A stretch of 64,000 bases of DNA. Origin: Streptomyces sp. NBC_01275 (GTDB taxonomy: Bacteria; Actinomycetota; Actinomycetes; Streptomycetales; Streptomycetaceae). Position 1 is the stretch's first letter. The number at the start of each line of letters is the position of its first letter. Made by a program: the position numbers and the translations under genes. Below, piece after piece: positions 17,455-25,731 of this stretch. The stretch lies in contig NZ_JAPEOZ010000001.1 of NCBI RefSeq assembly GCF_026340655.1, positions 8,308,001 through 8,372,000 on the forward strand, read 5' to 3'. The notes under the pieces are model-generated. The model saw nothing but the letters and a program-made list of their open reading frames with translations. It had not been told where the DNA came from and made no database searches.

Positions 17455-19287
17455 ATGGGCGAGGAGAACACCGGCACGATCACCGGACCGGGCACGACGC
17501 CGGTCCCGCGACCGGGCACGACGCCGGTCCCGCGACCGGGCACGACGCCGGTCCCGCGACCGGGCACGACGCCGGTCCCGCGACCGGGCACGACGCCAGT
17601 CCCGCGACCGGGCACTACGGCAGTCCCCGGATCCGACGTCCAGCCGATCGCCGGACCCGGCACCGGGCCGGTTCCCGGATCAACGTCCGGATCGGGTATC
17701 CAGCCGGTCCCCGGACCCGGCGACGAGCCGTTCGACGGGTCCGGCGCCGAAACGGCCGACGGCTCGGCGACCGGGTCGGCCGGCGAGCCGCTCCCCGCAC
17801 CGGCCGTCGGTTCGGCTTCTGGTTCGGCCCCCGGCGCGCCCCCCGCGCCGACCCCGGCATCGGCCGTCGACGTGGCCCCCGCGCCGACCCCCGCACCGGC
17901 GGTCGACGCGGCCCCCGGATCCCCGACCGCCCCGGCTCCCGGACCCCTCGACCCCGCGGAGCTGGCCGCCTTCCACCGGACCGTGGGCAAGCTGCGCGCC
18001 CTGGCCCCTCATGACCCCGTCCGGCTGGAGGCCGAGCAGGTCGCCGCGTCGTTCGCGCGGGACGGGCGGCTGCGGAGGCGCAAGGCGCGCGGCGCGGAGG
18101 TGTCGGCGGCCGACGCCGCGACGATGGCCGCGACCGCGACCGGCGCCCTGGACCGGCGCGAGGACGCGCCGCTGGCCGGCCCCGACACCGACGGCGGGGA
18201 CGGGGGAGGCGTCTTCCAACGGCCCCGCACCTGCTACGTCTGCAAGTCGCCCTATCGGCAGGTCGACGCCTTCTACCACCGGCTCTGTCCCGACTGCGCC
18301 GCGGACAACACCGCCCGCCGCGCCCTGAGCACCGATCTGAGCGGGCGGCGGGCCCTGCTGACCGGCGGACGGGTGAAGATCGGCTTCCAGCTGGCGTTGA
18401 TGCTGCTGCGGGACGGCGCGGAGGTGCTGCTCACCTCCCGGTTCCCGCACGACACCGTGCGCCGCTTCCACGCCGAGCCGGGCAGCGCGAAATGGCTGGA
18501 GCGGCTCACCGTCCTCGCCGTCGACCTGCGCGACCCGCGCCAGGTGCTGGGCCTGTGCGAGGAACTGCGCGCCGAGGGCGAGCCGCTCGACATCCTCGTC
18601 AACAACGCGGCCCAGACCGTACGCCGCCCTCCGCAGTCGTACGCCCTGCTGGCCGCCGGAGAGTACGACGCGCTGCCCGAGGGAGCCCGCCCGGCGCCCG
18701 GGTTCACGCCGATCCGGATGCTGGAGGGGCTGGGCGGCTCCGTCTCCGCCCTGCCGGCCGCCCTCCGCGAGGCCGACGAGGCCGGACTGCTGCCCGACCC
18801 CGCCCCGGAGAACTCCTGGTCGGCCCGGCTCGGCGCGCTCGACCCGGCCGAGGTCCTGGAGACCCAGCTCGTCAACGCCCTCGCCCCCGCACTGCTGTGC
18901 GACCGGCTGCTGCCGCTGCTGCTCGCCTCCCCGCGGCCGCGCCGGTACGTCGTCAACGTGACCGCCGTCGAGGGCCGGTTCGCCGTGCGCAACAAGATGC
19001 CGGGGCACCCGCACACCAACATGGCCAAGGCCGCCCTCAACATGCTCACCCGCACCAGTGCCGCCGAACTCGCCGAGCAGGGCGTCCACATGTGCGCCGT
19101 CGACACCGGCTGGATCACCGACGAGAACCCGGCGCCGAAAAAGGCCCGGATGGCCGGCGCGGGCTTCCGCACCCCGCTCGACATCGTGGACGGCGCGGCC
19201 CGCGTGTACGACCCGATCGTGCGCGGCGAGGCCGGGGACCCGGTGTCGGGCGTGTTCCTGAAGGACTACCGGGAGGCCGAGTGGTGA
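17455..19287 (+). CDS. SDR-fold protein with zinc ribbon and GTTPVPRP repeats (catalytic Tyr missing)
   Basis: A 610-residue protein 54 bp after the tRNA pair. Residues 13-60 are six copies of an eight-residue GTTPVPRP repeat, followed by a long Pro/Ala/Gly-rich region to about 165. A zinc ribbon follows (Cys260, Cys263, Cys278, Cys281). The rest is a Rossmann short-chain-dehydrogenase fold with TGGRVKIG in place of TGxxxGxG and NNAA at 383-386. The usual YxxxK reads Thr521-x3-Lys525 and the catalytic Ser position looks like Thr, so it may bind but not oxidise. It probably works with the ATPase/vWA genes downstream. Function unknown. Confidence 0.75.
   Translation: MGEENTGTITGPGTTPVPRPGTTPVPRPGTTPVPRPGTTPVPRPGTTPVPRPGTTAVPGSDVQPIAGPGTGPVPGSTSGSGIQPVPGPGDEPFDGSGAETADGSATGSAGEPLPAPAVGSASGSAPGAPPAPTPASAVDVAPAPTPAPAVDAAPGSPTAPAPGPLDPAELAAFHRTVGKLRALAPHDPVRLEAEQVAASFARDGRLRRRKARGAEVSAADAATMAATATGALDRREDAPLAGPDTDGGDGGGVFQRPRTCYVCKSPYRQVDAFYHRLCPDCAADNTARRALSTDLSGRRALLTGGRVKIGFQLALMLLRDGAEVLLTSRFPHDTVRRFHAEPGSAKWLERLTVLAVDLRDPRQVLGLCEELRAEGEPLDILVNNAAQTVRRPPQSYALLAAGEYDALPEGARPAPGFTPIRMLEGLGGSVSALPAALREADEAGLLPDPAPENSWSARLGALDPAEVLETQLVNALAPALLCDRLLPLLLASPRPRRYVVNVTAVEGRFAVRNKMPGHPHTNMAKAALNMLTRTSAAELAEQGVHMCAVDTGWITDENPAPKKARMAGAGFRTPLDIVDGAARVYDPIVRGEAGDPVSGVFLKDYREAEW
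17491..17634 (+). repeat. 24-bp in-frame tandem repeat, six copies
   Basis: Units of 24 bp starting at 17491, 17515, 17539, 17563, 17587 and 17611 encode GTTPVPRP five times and then GTTAVPGS. The first four are nearly identical, so copy number may vary between strains. Confidence 0.9.
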
Positions 19288-19333
19288 CGCGGACACCGGA
19301 AACGGGACGCGAGCCGTATCCCCGGCGCCGTGC

Positions 19334-21157
19334 TCAGCGCCGTATGCCCGTGAACACCTCCATCCAGAACCGCTGTTGCTGCTCCGACGCACCCACCAGG
19401 TAGGTCGCCCGCAGCTTCGGCGGCAGACAGGCCACCAGCCGGGTCACCGCCGAGCGGTGCTTGCGCAGCTGGGACAGCTCCGCGTTGGCGAGGATCTGGT
19501 GGACGACGTCGCTGTCGTCGCCGCCCTCGTCGGAGAGGGCGGCGGCGCGGCGCAGCCGGGACTCCCACGCGTCCACGTCCCGGGCGAGCTCGCGCAGGCC
19601 CGTGACCGGGCGGCCCCGGAAGCGGTCCAGCAGGGCGGTCAGCGGCACGGGCGCGTACTCCCCGTCGCCGAGGTAGACCGTCGCCATCTCCAAAGGCAGC
19701 CCGCGCCGGTGCAGCTTGATCAGCCGCTCCAGGGTGCGTTTGGTGATCCAGGCGCGACCCTCCTCGTCGATGTCGTGCTTCCACCACTCCAGGACCGTCT
19801 CCGCGTCCGCGCCGTACCGCGCCAGCAGCCACTCGTTGGCCGGGATGTCCTGCGGCGCCACCTCCAGCGAGGCCGTGAACCGGGTCGCCTGCGCGATGTT
19901 GTTCCGTGACACCAGCAGCTTGCGGCCCAGGTGGTACGGCGGGTTCTGCACGGCTATCTGCGCCCGCAGGTTCTCGATCCGCCGCCCGGCCAGCGACCAC
20001 TCCTGGGTGATCTCCATGAGCTTGGCGAACGCGGCCTTGTCCTTGGGCCGGTTGTACTCGTCCCACACGATCGCCTTGGGCTCGGCCCCGGTGAACCTCG
20101 CCGCCAGGAGGTTGTCCAGCGTGCCGTCGGAGGAGGGCACCGGCGCGCACAGGTCCTCGACGTTGGTCACCGGCAGCGAGAAGTACAGGGCGTCCCGGCC
20201 CAGCCCGTCGCGGACCGTCTCCCGCACCAGTTCCGTCTTGCCGCACCCGGGCGGCCCCTGCAACAGCACCGTCCAGCGGTTGCGCAGCGCCGCCCGCACC
20301 ACCTGCCGTACCGGGTCGGGGATCGTGGCCGGGTTCGGGACGCCCAGCGCCTGGGCGAGGCGGTCGAGGATCTCGGCCGTGCGGTTCTGGCCGGGCCGGC
20401 CGTCGGGCCCGCGCTCGGCCAGTCGCAGCCGCTCGCCGTCCACCAGGGGCAGACCCCAGCGCAGCGGGAAGCCCTCCCGGGCGTTGGCCAGGACGTGGTC
20501 GAGGGTGCGCGGGGACAGCAGCTCGCGCAGGGCGGGGGAGAGCGAAGCCCACAGGGCGAACACCGGACGCAGGTCCCAGGGGCGGTACTTGGCCGTCAGA
20601 TGCCGCCGCCAGGAGGTGTCGTTGGCGGTGATCCGCATCGTGACCATACGGTCCAGGAGCGCGAGGTCGCTGCGCCGGGCCGAGGTCTCCGCCAGCGACT
20701 CGTTGTCCGTGAGGAAGACGCCGACGCAGCCCAGGGCGCGCAGGTCGTGCTCGCCGAGCGTCCAGTCGCAGGCGATCTGCATCAGCTGCGACTGGATGGT
20801 GTCGCCCGCCTGCAGCGAGTCGTCGATGAGCAGCACGAACGGCCGGCCCGGCTTCAACTGGCTCATCACCAGCTGCCGCAGCACGAGTTCACCCGTGCGC
20901 GGGTCGCGCACCGGCGCGTTGACGAGCAGGTCGTCCGGCGTAAGGTTCGCCGCCGGCACGTACACCAGCTCGGTGTCCGGACGGGTCCGGGCGAGGTACG
21001 AGAAGAACGTCGACGTCTTGCCGATGCCGTGCTCGCCGAAGACCTGGCCGGTCTGGCCCAGGTCGATCATCGCGTCGACGAAGGCCTCGAGGCGCGAGAC
21101 CTCGACGGGCGCGGGCGGCTGCCCGGCGTCGCTCGGGTGCCGTGTCTGCGTGCTCAT
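19334..21157 (-). CDS. MoxR-type ATPase with two AAA modules
   Basis: A 607-residue ATPase that is unusual in carrying two complete AAA modules. Module 1 has Walker A GEHGIGKT (41-48) and Walker B VLLIDD (108-113). Module 2 has Walker A GPPGCGKT (301-308) and Walker B AIVWDE (362-367). Ordinary MoxR proteins have one. MoxR ATPases act as chaperones that act on vWA-domain partners to mature or remodel targets, and a vWA gene lies directly upstream (40-bp gap). GGGGAC precedes the ATG, duplicated in a short repeat. It is convergent with the SDR-like gene. Confidence 0.85.
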   Translation of the reverse strand: MSTQTRHPSDAGQPPAPVEVSRLEAFVDAMIDLGQTGQVFGEHGIGKTSTFFSYLARTRPDTELVYVPAANLTPDDLLVNAPVRDPRTGELVLRQLVMSQLKPGRPFVLLIDDSLQAGDTIQSQLMQIACDWTLGEHDLRALGCVGVFLTDNESLAETSARRSDLALLDRMVTMRITANDTSWRRHLTAKYRPWDLRPVFALWASLSPALRELLSPRTLDHVLANAREGFPLRWGLPLVDGERLRLAERGPDGRPGQNRTAEILDRLAQALGVPNPATIPDPVRQVVRAALRNRWTVLLQGPPGCGKTELVRETVRDGLGRDALYFSLPVTNVEDLCAPVPSSDGTLDNLLAARFTGAEPKAIVWDEYNRPKDKAAFAKLMEITQEWSLAGRRIENLRAQIAVQNPPYHLGRKLLVSRNNIAQATRFTASLEVAPQDIPANEWLLARYGADAETVLEWWKHDIDEEGRAWITKRTLERLIKLHRRGLPLEMATVYLGDGEYAPVPLTALLDRFRGRPVTGLRELARDVDAWESRLRRAAALSDEGGDDSDVVHQILANAELSQLRKHRSAVTRLVACLPPKLRATYLVGASEQQQRFWMEVFTGIRR

Positions 21158-21197
21158 GTCCCCATGTCCCCATGTCTCCGTATGTCTCCGTGCTCGT

Positions 21198-22610
21198 CTA
21201 CCGGGATCCCGTGGTCACGCGATGGCAGGCCATCGCCGGGGTGTGCGTCTCGGGCCACTCGTCGCCGTGCTCGGTGATCAGCCAGATCCAGCTGTCCGGC
21301 TCGGCCGGGGTGATCGGCGGCGCGTAGCCGTCGGTGAGGACGACCACCGCGTCCGGAGTCACGTCGAATCGACGGCCGTCGACCTCCGTACGCCCCTCGA
21401 CGTAGTCCGCGACGGCCTGGAAGCTCGTGCCGCCGCCGCCGTACACCCGCTCGCCCGGTTTGAAGGGCGTCACCACGGCGTCGAAGGACAGCCAGTGCGC
21501 CTGCACGCCGTCGATCCGGCCGACCAGGTCGGTGAGCCAGCCGATCACGTGGTCCGGCATCGACCCCGAGGTGTCGTACGCGATGACCAGCACCTTCTCG
21601 CGGACCGGGCCGCGTCGCGCCAGCATCGGGTCCTGGCCGAGGGCGGCCAGCAGCGCGCCGCGCTTCTTCGGGTACACCAGCCGCTCGCCTTCGCGCAGGC
21701 GCGAACCGAGCACGTCGACCAGCCAGCGCTGCCACCAGTCGACCGTCCGCGTCCGCGCCGTCTCCCCGCGCAGCGCGCCGGCCCCCAGGCTGCCCCAGAG
21801 CCGGGCGGCCCGCGCCGAGTCGCCCTCCGTGCGGCCCATGAGGTCCAGCAGCTCGCGTTCCGCGCCCGCGTGCCCGCGCCGGGCCGCCAGCAGGGAGTTG
21901 AGCAGCGCCGAGGACGTCACCGCGTCGACGGTCTCCTGGTCGGCGGGGACCAGGCCGTCCACCAGGTGCACGCACAGCCGCCGTTCGGGAACCGGAGGGC
22001 GGTGCATGCGCTTCAGCTCGCCGTACACCCTCATGTCGGTCTCGGTGAACGTCGGGTACTCCACCGGCTCCAGGCCGTGCGCCGTGAGGTCCTCGACGTA
22101 GGCGTCGTACACCCGGCGCGGGTCGACGCCGGTGGGGCGGCCGTCCAGCAGCGGCAGGTCCGCGCGGTCGAGCCGGACCAGGGCCACATGGTTGATGGAC
22201 ACCTCGGCGGCCAGGGTGAACACCGGGTCCTCGCGCAGCTCCGGCTCGGCGAGCAGATGCCGGTGCACCAGATGCCGGGCCTCGTGGAACAGGACGAACT
22301 TGACGCCTTCCAGGCCCAGTCCGACGAAGAAGCCGGGGTTGTAGAGCAGCAGACAGACGCCGTCGCCGGAGGCGACCACAGCGGCCGTGTCCACGGCTGT
22401 CGTAGGGATCTGGTGGCGGCACTTGGCGTACAGCCAGGACGCGACCGCCGACTCGGTCAGCCCGAAGTCCAGCAGGGCGGCCTCCTTCAGCCGCCGCGCC
22501 TCCTCGACGACCTCCGGGTCCGCCGGCCGGTACGCCTCGAGCGCCCGGCGGTCGGCGAGGTCGACCACCAGAGGGCGTCGCCGCCCCGGCTCCCGCTCCC
22601 CGTACGCCAT
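21198..22610 (-). CDS. Metallopeptidase-like HExxH + vWA (DUF2201-type) protein
   Basis: A 470-residue protein with two parts. The N-terminal half holds a zincin-type HEARH (109-113, in FVLFHEARHLVHRHL). The C-terminal half is a vWA domain with an intact MIDAS: DTSGS (346-350), Thr395 (GGGGTS) and Asp427 (LTDGYA). This order is that of the DUF2201/VWA-like metallopeptidase family. The ATG at 22610 has GGGGGC six bases upstream. It is the probable partner of the tandem-AAA ATPase that follows. Whether it cuts protein or serves as a scaffold cannot be told. Confidence 0.82.
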   Translation of the reverse strand: MAYGEREPGRRRPLVVDLADRRALEAYRPADPEVVEEARRLKEAALLDFGLTESAVASWLYAKCRHQIPTTAVDTAAVVASGDGVCLLLYNPGFFVGLGLEGVKFVLFHEARHLVHRHLLAEPELREDPVFTLAAEVSINHVALVRLDRADLPLLDGRPTGVDPRRVYDAYVEDLTAHGLEPVEYPTFTETDMRVYGELKRMHRPPVPERRLCVHLVDGLVPADQETVDAVTSSALLNSLLAARRGHAGAERELLDLMGRTEGDSARAARLWGSLGAGALRGETARTRTVDWWQRWLVDVLGSRLREGERLVYPKKRGALLAALGQDPMLARRGPVREKVLVIAYDTSGSMPDHVIGWLTDLVGRIDGVQAHWLSFDAVVTPFKPGERVYGGGGTSFQAVADYVEGRTEVDGRRFDVTPDAVVVLTDGYAPPITPAEPDSWIWLITEHGDEWPETHTPAMACHRVTTGSR

Positions 22611-22708
22611 GTCCAGCCCCCGTGTGTCCCCCGTGCGGTGCTTCCCCCAGTGCCTCATTGGTAGCAGGCCGCACTGACAACGGGCCAAGGCATTACGCTC
22701 TGCGGCAA

Positions 22709-22787
22709 GGGCGGGGCCGTAGCGCAGAGGCAGCCGCATCGGTCTCCAGAACCGGATCACGCTGGTTCGAATCCAGCCGCCCCGCCC
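22709..22787 (+). tRNA. tRNA-like RNA 3 (CCA anticodon-like triplet), non-canonical acceptor
   Basis: Same architecture as RNA 1. The end helix GGGCGGGGC (22709-22717) pairs with 22779-22787 over 9 bp; C22718 bulges and G22719 pairs with C22778. The D stem has three pairs plus a C-C mismatch, the D loop is AGAGGCAG, the variable loop ATCAC is identical to RNA 1, and the T arm is GCTGG-TTCGAAT-CCAGC. The anticodon loop CTCCAGA reads CCA (Trp). The acceptor is unlike normal tRNA-Trp (A1-U72, G73) and no CCA tail is encoded. It lies on the strand opposite to the flanking protein genes. Confidence 0.65.
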
Positions 22788-22840
22788 CCCCCTCAGCCCC
22801 GCCCCCTCGACCCGCTCAGCCCCTCGGCCCCTGCGCTCGT

Positions 22841-23677
22841 TCAGGCGATGGCGCCCGCGGTCGTCACCAGCTCCGGCGTCGTCCCGTGGAACGTCTCGAT
22901 GAGCTGGGCCAGCACCGCCCAGGCCTCCTCGCGCTCGCCCAAGTGGTCCCGGACGAGCGGGCGCAGGGCGTGTTCGGCGTCGCGGACGCGGGCCGGGAAC
23001 ATCGCGTGGCCCATGGAAAGGACCTCCAGGACGCGGACGGCCGGGCCGTAGGCCGTCGCGTACGCGGCCGCTCCGTCGAGGACGCCGGCCTGGCGCACCC
23101 GGTGCGTGAACTTGGGGTGCGAGCCGAACCGCGCGCGCAGCGCGGGCGGACAGTCCGGGCGTACGGACAGCACCCAGCGCGTGTATCCGGGCAGTGGACG
23201 CTCGCCGTCCGCCTCGCTGACCGCGGACCAGTCGTCCCGGGTCAGCACCATCGACCCAGCCGCCCGCGCCGTGGGCATGGAGCCCGCCTCGCGCAGGGCG
23301 CCGACGAGGCCGTGACGGACGTAGCTCTCGGGGATCTCGGGTTCCTGGCCCCGCAGCGCGGAAGGCACCCGCAGGGGCTTCGTGCGGCCGGGGCCGAAGG
23401 GCACGCCCCGGGCCATGGCGCGTCGCAGGCCGATGTCGGCGCCGACGAAGCGCCACACGACGGCGTTCAGGTCGGGATCGTCCTGCTCCAGGACCCACAG
23501 GACCACGGAAGCCGGCACGGGGGGCCAGTTCCACACCCGGTCGATTCTGCGGCGGGCCGCCTCGGGGCCGTCGGGCGCGGGCAGGCCGATCCGTGTCCGG
23601 ATCCGGGCGGCGGCGTCCTCGTCGGTCAGCCCGAGCAGGAAGTCGACCGCCTGCCGGACCGTGTCGCTGTAGCGCAT
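22841..23677 (-). CDS. Uncharacterised conserved-type protein upstream of the vWA gene
   Basis: A 278-residue soluble protein I do not recognise. It is mostly helical, Ala/Arg-rich, with no signal peptide or transmembrane segment and no clear catalytic motif. Features that could define a family are WNWPPVPASVVLWVLEQDDPDLNAVVWRF and the closing LIETFHGTTPELV. The ATG at 23677 is chosen over 23713 by length of conserved-looking sequence; no strong ribosome binding site is visible. It is on the same strand as the vWA and AAA genes, with tRNA-like RNA 3 between, so it is a candidate fourth protein of that locus. Confidence 0.65.
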   Translation of the reverse strand: MRYSDTVRQAVDFLLGLTDEDAAARIRTRIGLPAPDGPEAARRRIDRVWNWPPVPASVVLWVLEQDDPDLNAVVWRFVGADIGLRRAMARGVPFGPGRTKPLRVPSALRGQEPEIPESYVRHGLVGALREAGSMPTARAAGSMVLTRDDWSAVSEADGERPLPGYTRWVLSVRPDCPPALRARFGSHPKFTHRVRQAGVLDGAAAYATAYGPAVRVLEVLSMGHAMFPARVRDAEHALRPLVRDHLGEREEAWAVLAQLIETFHGTTPELVTTAGAIA

Positions 23678-23761
23678 GGCGGCATGATGCCGCAGGTCGC
23701 GAACGGCTCGCACCGGGAAATCGGTTCCCTGTGCGAGCCGTGGACGTGATCGGTGGGGCGG

Positions 23762-24736
23762 TCAGCCGGCCGCGCGCGCCGCCATCCGCGCCTTGCGCGT
23801 CGCCAGCTTCTCGTCGAACTTGGAGGCCTCCGAGTCGAGACCGCCCATGTACAGGCCGATCTCCTCCTGCGCCTTCTGTCCCTCGGGGCCCAGACCGTCG
23901 ACGTCCATGACCTTCAGGAAGCGCAGCACGGGCTGGATGACGTCGTCGTGGTGGATGCGCAGGTTGTAGACCTCGCCGATCGCCATCTGCGCGGCGAACC
24001 GCTCGAAGCCGGGCATGCCGTGACCGGGCATCCGGAAGTTGACGAGGACGTCGCGCACGGCCTGCATGGTCAGGTCGGGGGCCAGCTCGAACGCGGCCTT
24101 CAGGAGGTTGCGGTAGAAGACCATGTGGAGGTTCTCGTCGGTCGCGATGCGGGCCAGCATGCGGTCGCAGACCGGGTCGCCCGACTGGTGGCCGGTGTTG
24201 CGGTGCGAGACGCGGGTGGCCAGCTCCTGGAAGGCGACGTACGCGACCGAGTGCAGCATCGAGTGCCGGTTGTCCGACTCGAAGCCCTCGCTCATGTGCT
24301 GCATGCGGAACGCTTCGAGCTTGTCCGGGTCCACCGCGCGCGAGGCGAGCAGGTAGTCGCGCATCACGATGCCGTGCCGGCCCTCCTCCGCCGTCCAGCG
24401 GTGCACCCAGGTGCCCCAGGCGCCGTCCCGGCCGAAGAGCGAGGCGATCTCGTGGTGGTAGCTGGGCAGGTTGTCCTCGGTGAGCAGGTTCACGACCAGC
24501 GCGATCCGCCCGATCTCGGTGACCTTGGACTGCCCCTTCTCCCAGGCCTCGCCGTCCTCGAAGAAGCCGGGGAAGTTACGGCCGTCGCTCCACGGCACGT
24601 ACTCGTGGGGCATCCAGTCCTTGGTGACCTTGAGGTGCCGGTTGAGTTCCTGCTCGACGACTTCCTCCAGCGCGTACAGCAGCTTGGCGTCGGTCCAGAC
24701 TGCGGGGCTGCCGAGGTGAGGGGAAGTGATCGTCAC
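23762..24736 (-). CDS. Acyl-ACP desaturase (soluble di-iron, stearoyl-ACP type)
   Basis: Introduces a double bond into ACP-bound fatty acids using a ferritin-like di-iron centre. Iron-ligand motifs are visible: a first-helix glutamate near residue 87, EEGRH (117-121) and DENLH (200-204). The 324-residue length fits DesA-type desaturases of actinobacteria. It stands alone. The upstream region has four 15-bp iterons that look like operator sites, so regulation by membrane lipid state is likely. Confidence 0.93.
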   Translation of the reverse strand: MTITSPHLGSPAVWTDAKLLYALEEVVEQELNRHLKVTKDWMPHEYVPWSDGRNFPGFFEDGEAWEKGQSKVTEIGRIALVVNLLTEDNLPSYHHEIASLFGRDGAWGTWVHRWTAEEGRHGIVMRDYLLASRAVDPDKLEAFRMQHMSEGFESDNRHSMLHSVAYVAFQELATRVSHRNTGHQSGDPVCDRMLARIATDENLHMVFYRNLLKAAFELAPDLTMQAVRDVLVNFRMPGHGMPGFERFAAQMAIGEVYNLRIHHDDVIQPVLRFLKVMDVDGLGPEGQKAQEEIGLYMGGLDSEASKFDEKLATRKARMAARAAG

Positions 24737-24788
24737 GGGTACTCCAGAGGGGACGTGAAGCGGAGCGGATCAGTCCGGCGGGCGAAGC

Positions 24789-24844
24789 CGGAACTTACGG
24801 GATCGTAGGCTACGAACCCGTAGGTTACGAAGCCGTAGGTTAAG
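24789..24844. promoter_or_regulatory. 15-bp iterons upstream of the desaturase gene
   Basis: Copies start at 24789 (degenerate), 24804, 24819 and 24834. The core CGTAGGCTACG at 24804 is a perfect 11-bp palindrome; the next are CGTAGGTTACG and CGTAGGTTAAG. A constant 15-bp pitch (about one and a half helical turns) with palindromic cores is typical of cooperative binding by a dimeric regulator such as TetR-family lipid sensors. They lie 50-110 bp upstream of the desaturase ATG. Confidence 0.7.
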
Positions 24845-24954
24845 CAGGGCGTAAAGATCGCTGATCAGCCGGGTTGTGTCAGGTGATTCGGGGCATGACA
24901 AACAATCCGGGGGTGTGCAGGTCCCAGAGCCGAAGGGGTGATTCGATCACCCGG

Positions 24955-25731
24955 TCAGGCGTACAGCTCCCGCAGCCGCACCGAGAGGCACGTCACACAG
25001 CCTTCGAGTTTCTCGAACTCGCTGATGTCCACCACGACGGGCTCGTGCCCGAGGTCGGCGAGCAGCTCCGCGGTCTTCGGCGCGCTCGCCGCGATCAGCA
25101 CCTCGGGGCCGCCTAGGAGCACCACATGGGACCCGGCCTCCTCGGGCACCGACAGGAAGCGCGGGAACAGCGAGGGCCTGTCCACCTTCGGGATGTGGCC
25201 GATCACCGTGCCGTCGGGCAACGCCGTGACCGCCGACTTCAGATGCAGCACCTTGGTCACCGGCACGGCCACCACCCGCGCGCCCAGCGGCTCGAAGGCG
25301 GCGCGCAGCTGCTGCACGCCGGCTGCGTTGGTCCGCCCGCCCCGGCCGACGTAGATCGTGTCGCCGATCTTCAGCACGTCGCCGCCGTCCAGCGTGCCCG
25401 GCTCCCAGATCCAGTTCACCGAGCAGCCGAGGCGGGCCACGGCCTCCTCGACGCCGACGGTCTCCTCGCGCCGCGACTGCGCGCCCGAGCGCGCGATCAG
25501 GGCGACGTTGCGGAACATGACCACCGTGTCCTCCACGAACACGGAGTCCGGGCAGTCGTCGGCCGGGTCGACCTCGACGGTCTCCCAGCCGTGCGCGCGC
25601 AGCGCCTCGGCGTACGCCTCCCACTGCTCCAGGGCGAGCTCCACGTCGACCTTCTCCCGCTCGACGTGCGTCACCAGCCCCTCGGCGAGGCGCGGGCCGG
25701 GGCGGCGGATGAGGGCCTTCTTGCTGGGCAC
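24955..25731 (-). CDS. ddaH: Dimethylargininase (N-omega,N-omega-dimethylarginine hydrolase)
   Basis: Guanidine-group-modifying enzyme of the pentein fold that hydrolyses methylated arginines to citrulline and methylamines. It has His163 (VLHLKSAVTAL), DGGDVL near 115-120 and a C-terminal catalytic Cys248 in GCVTCLS, the layout of DDAH. The GTG start at 25731 (258 aa) has GGAGA eight bases upstream; a reading extended to 25962 covers repetitive, structured DNA and is rejected. Its transcript would begin with strong hairpins described separately. Confidence 0.88.
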   Translation of the reverse strand: MPSKKALIRRPGPRLAEGLVTHVEREKVDVELALEQWEAYAEALRAHGWETVEVDPADDCPDSVFVEDTVVMFRNVALIARSGAQSRREETVGVEEAVARLGCSVNWIWEPGTLDGGDVLKIGDTIYVGRGGRTNAAGVQQLRAAFEPLGARVVAVPVTKVLHLKSAVTALPDGTVIGHIPKVDRPSLFPRFLSVPEEAGSHVVLLGGPEVLIAASAPKTAELLADLGHEPVVVDISEFEKLEGCVTCLSVRLRELYA

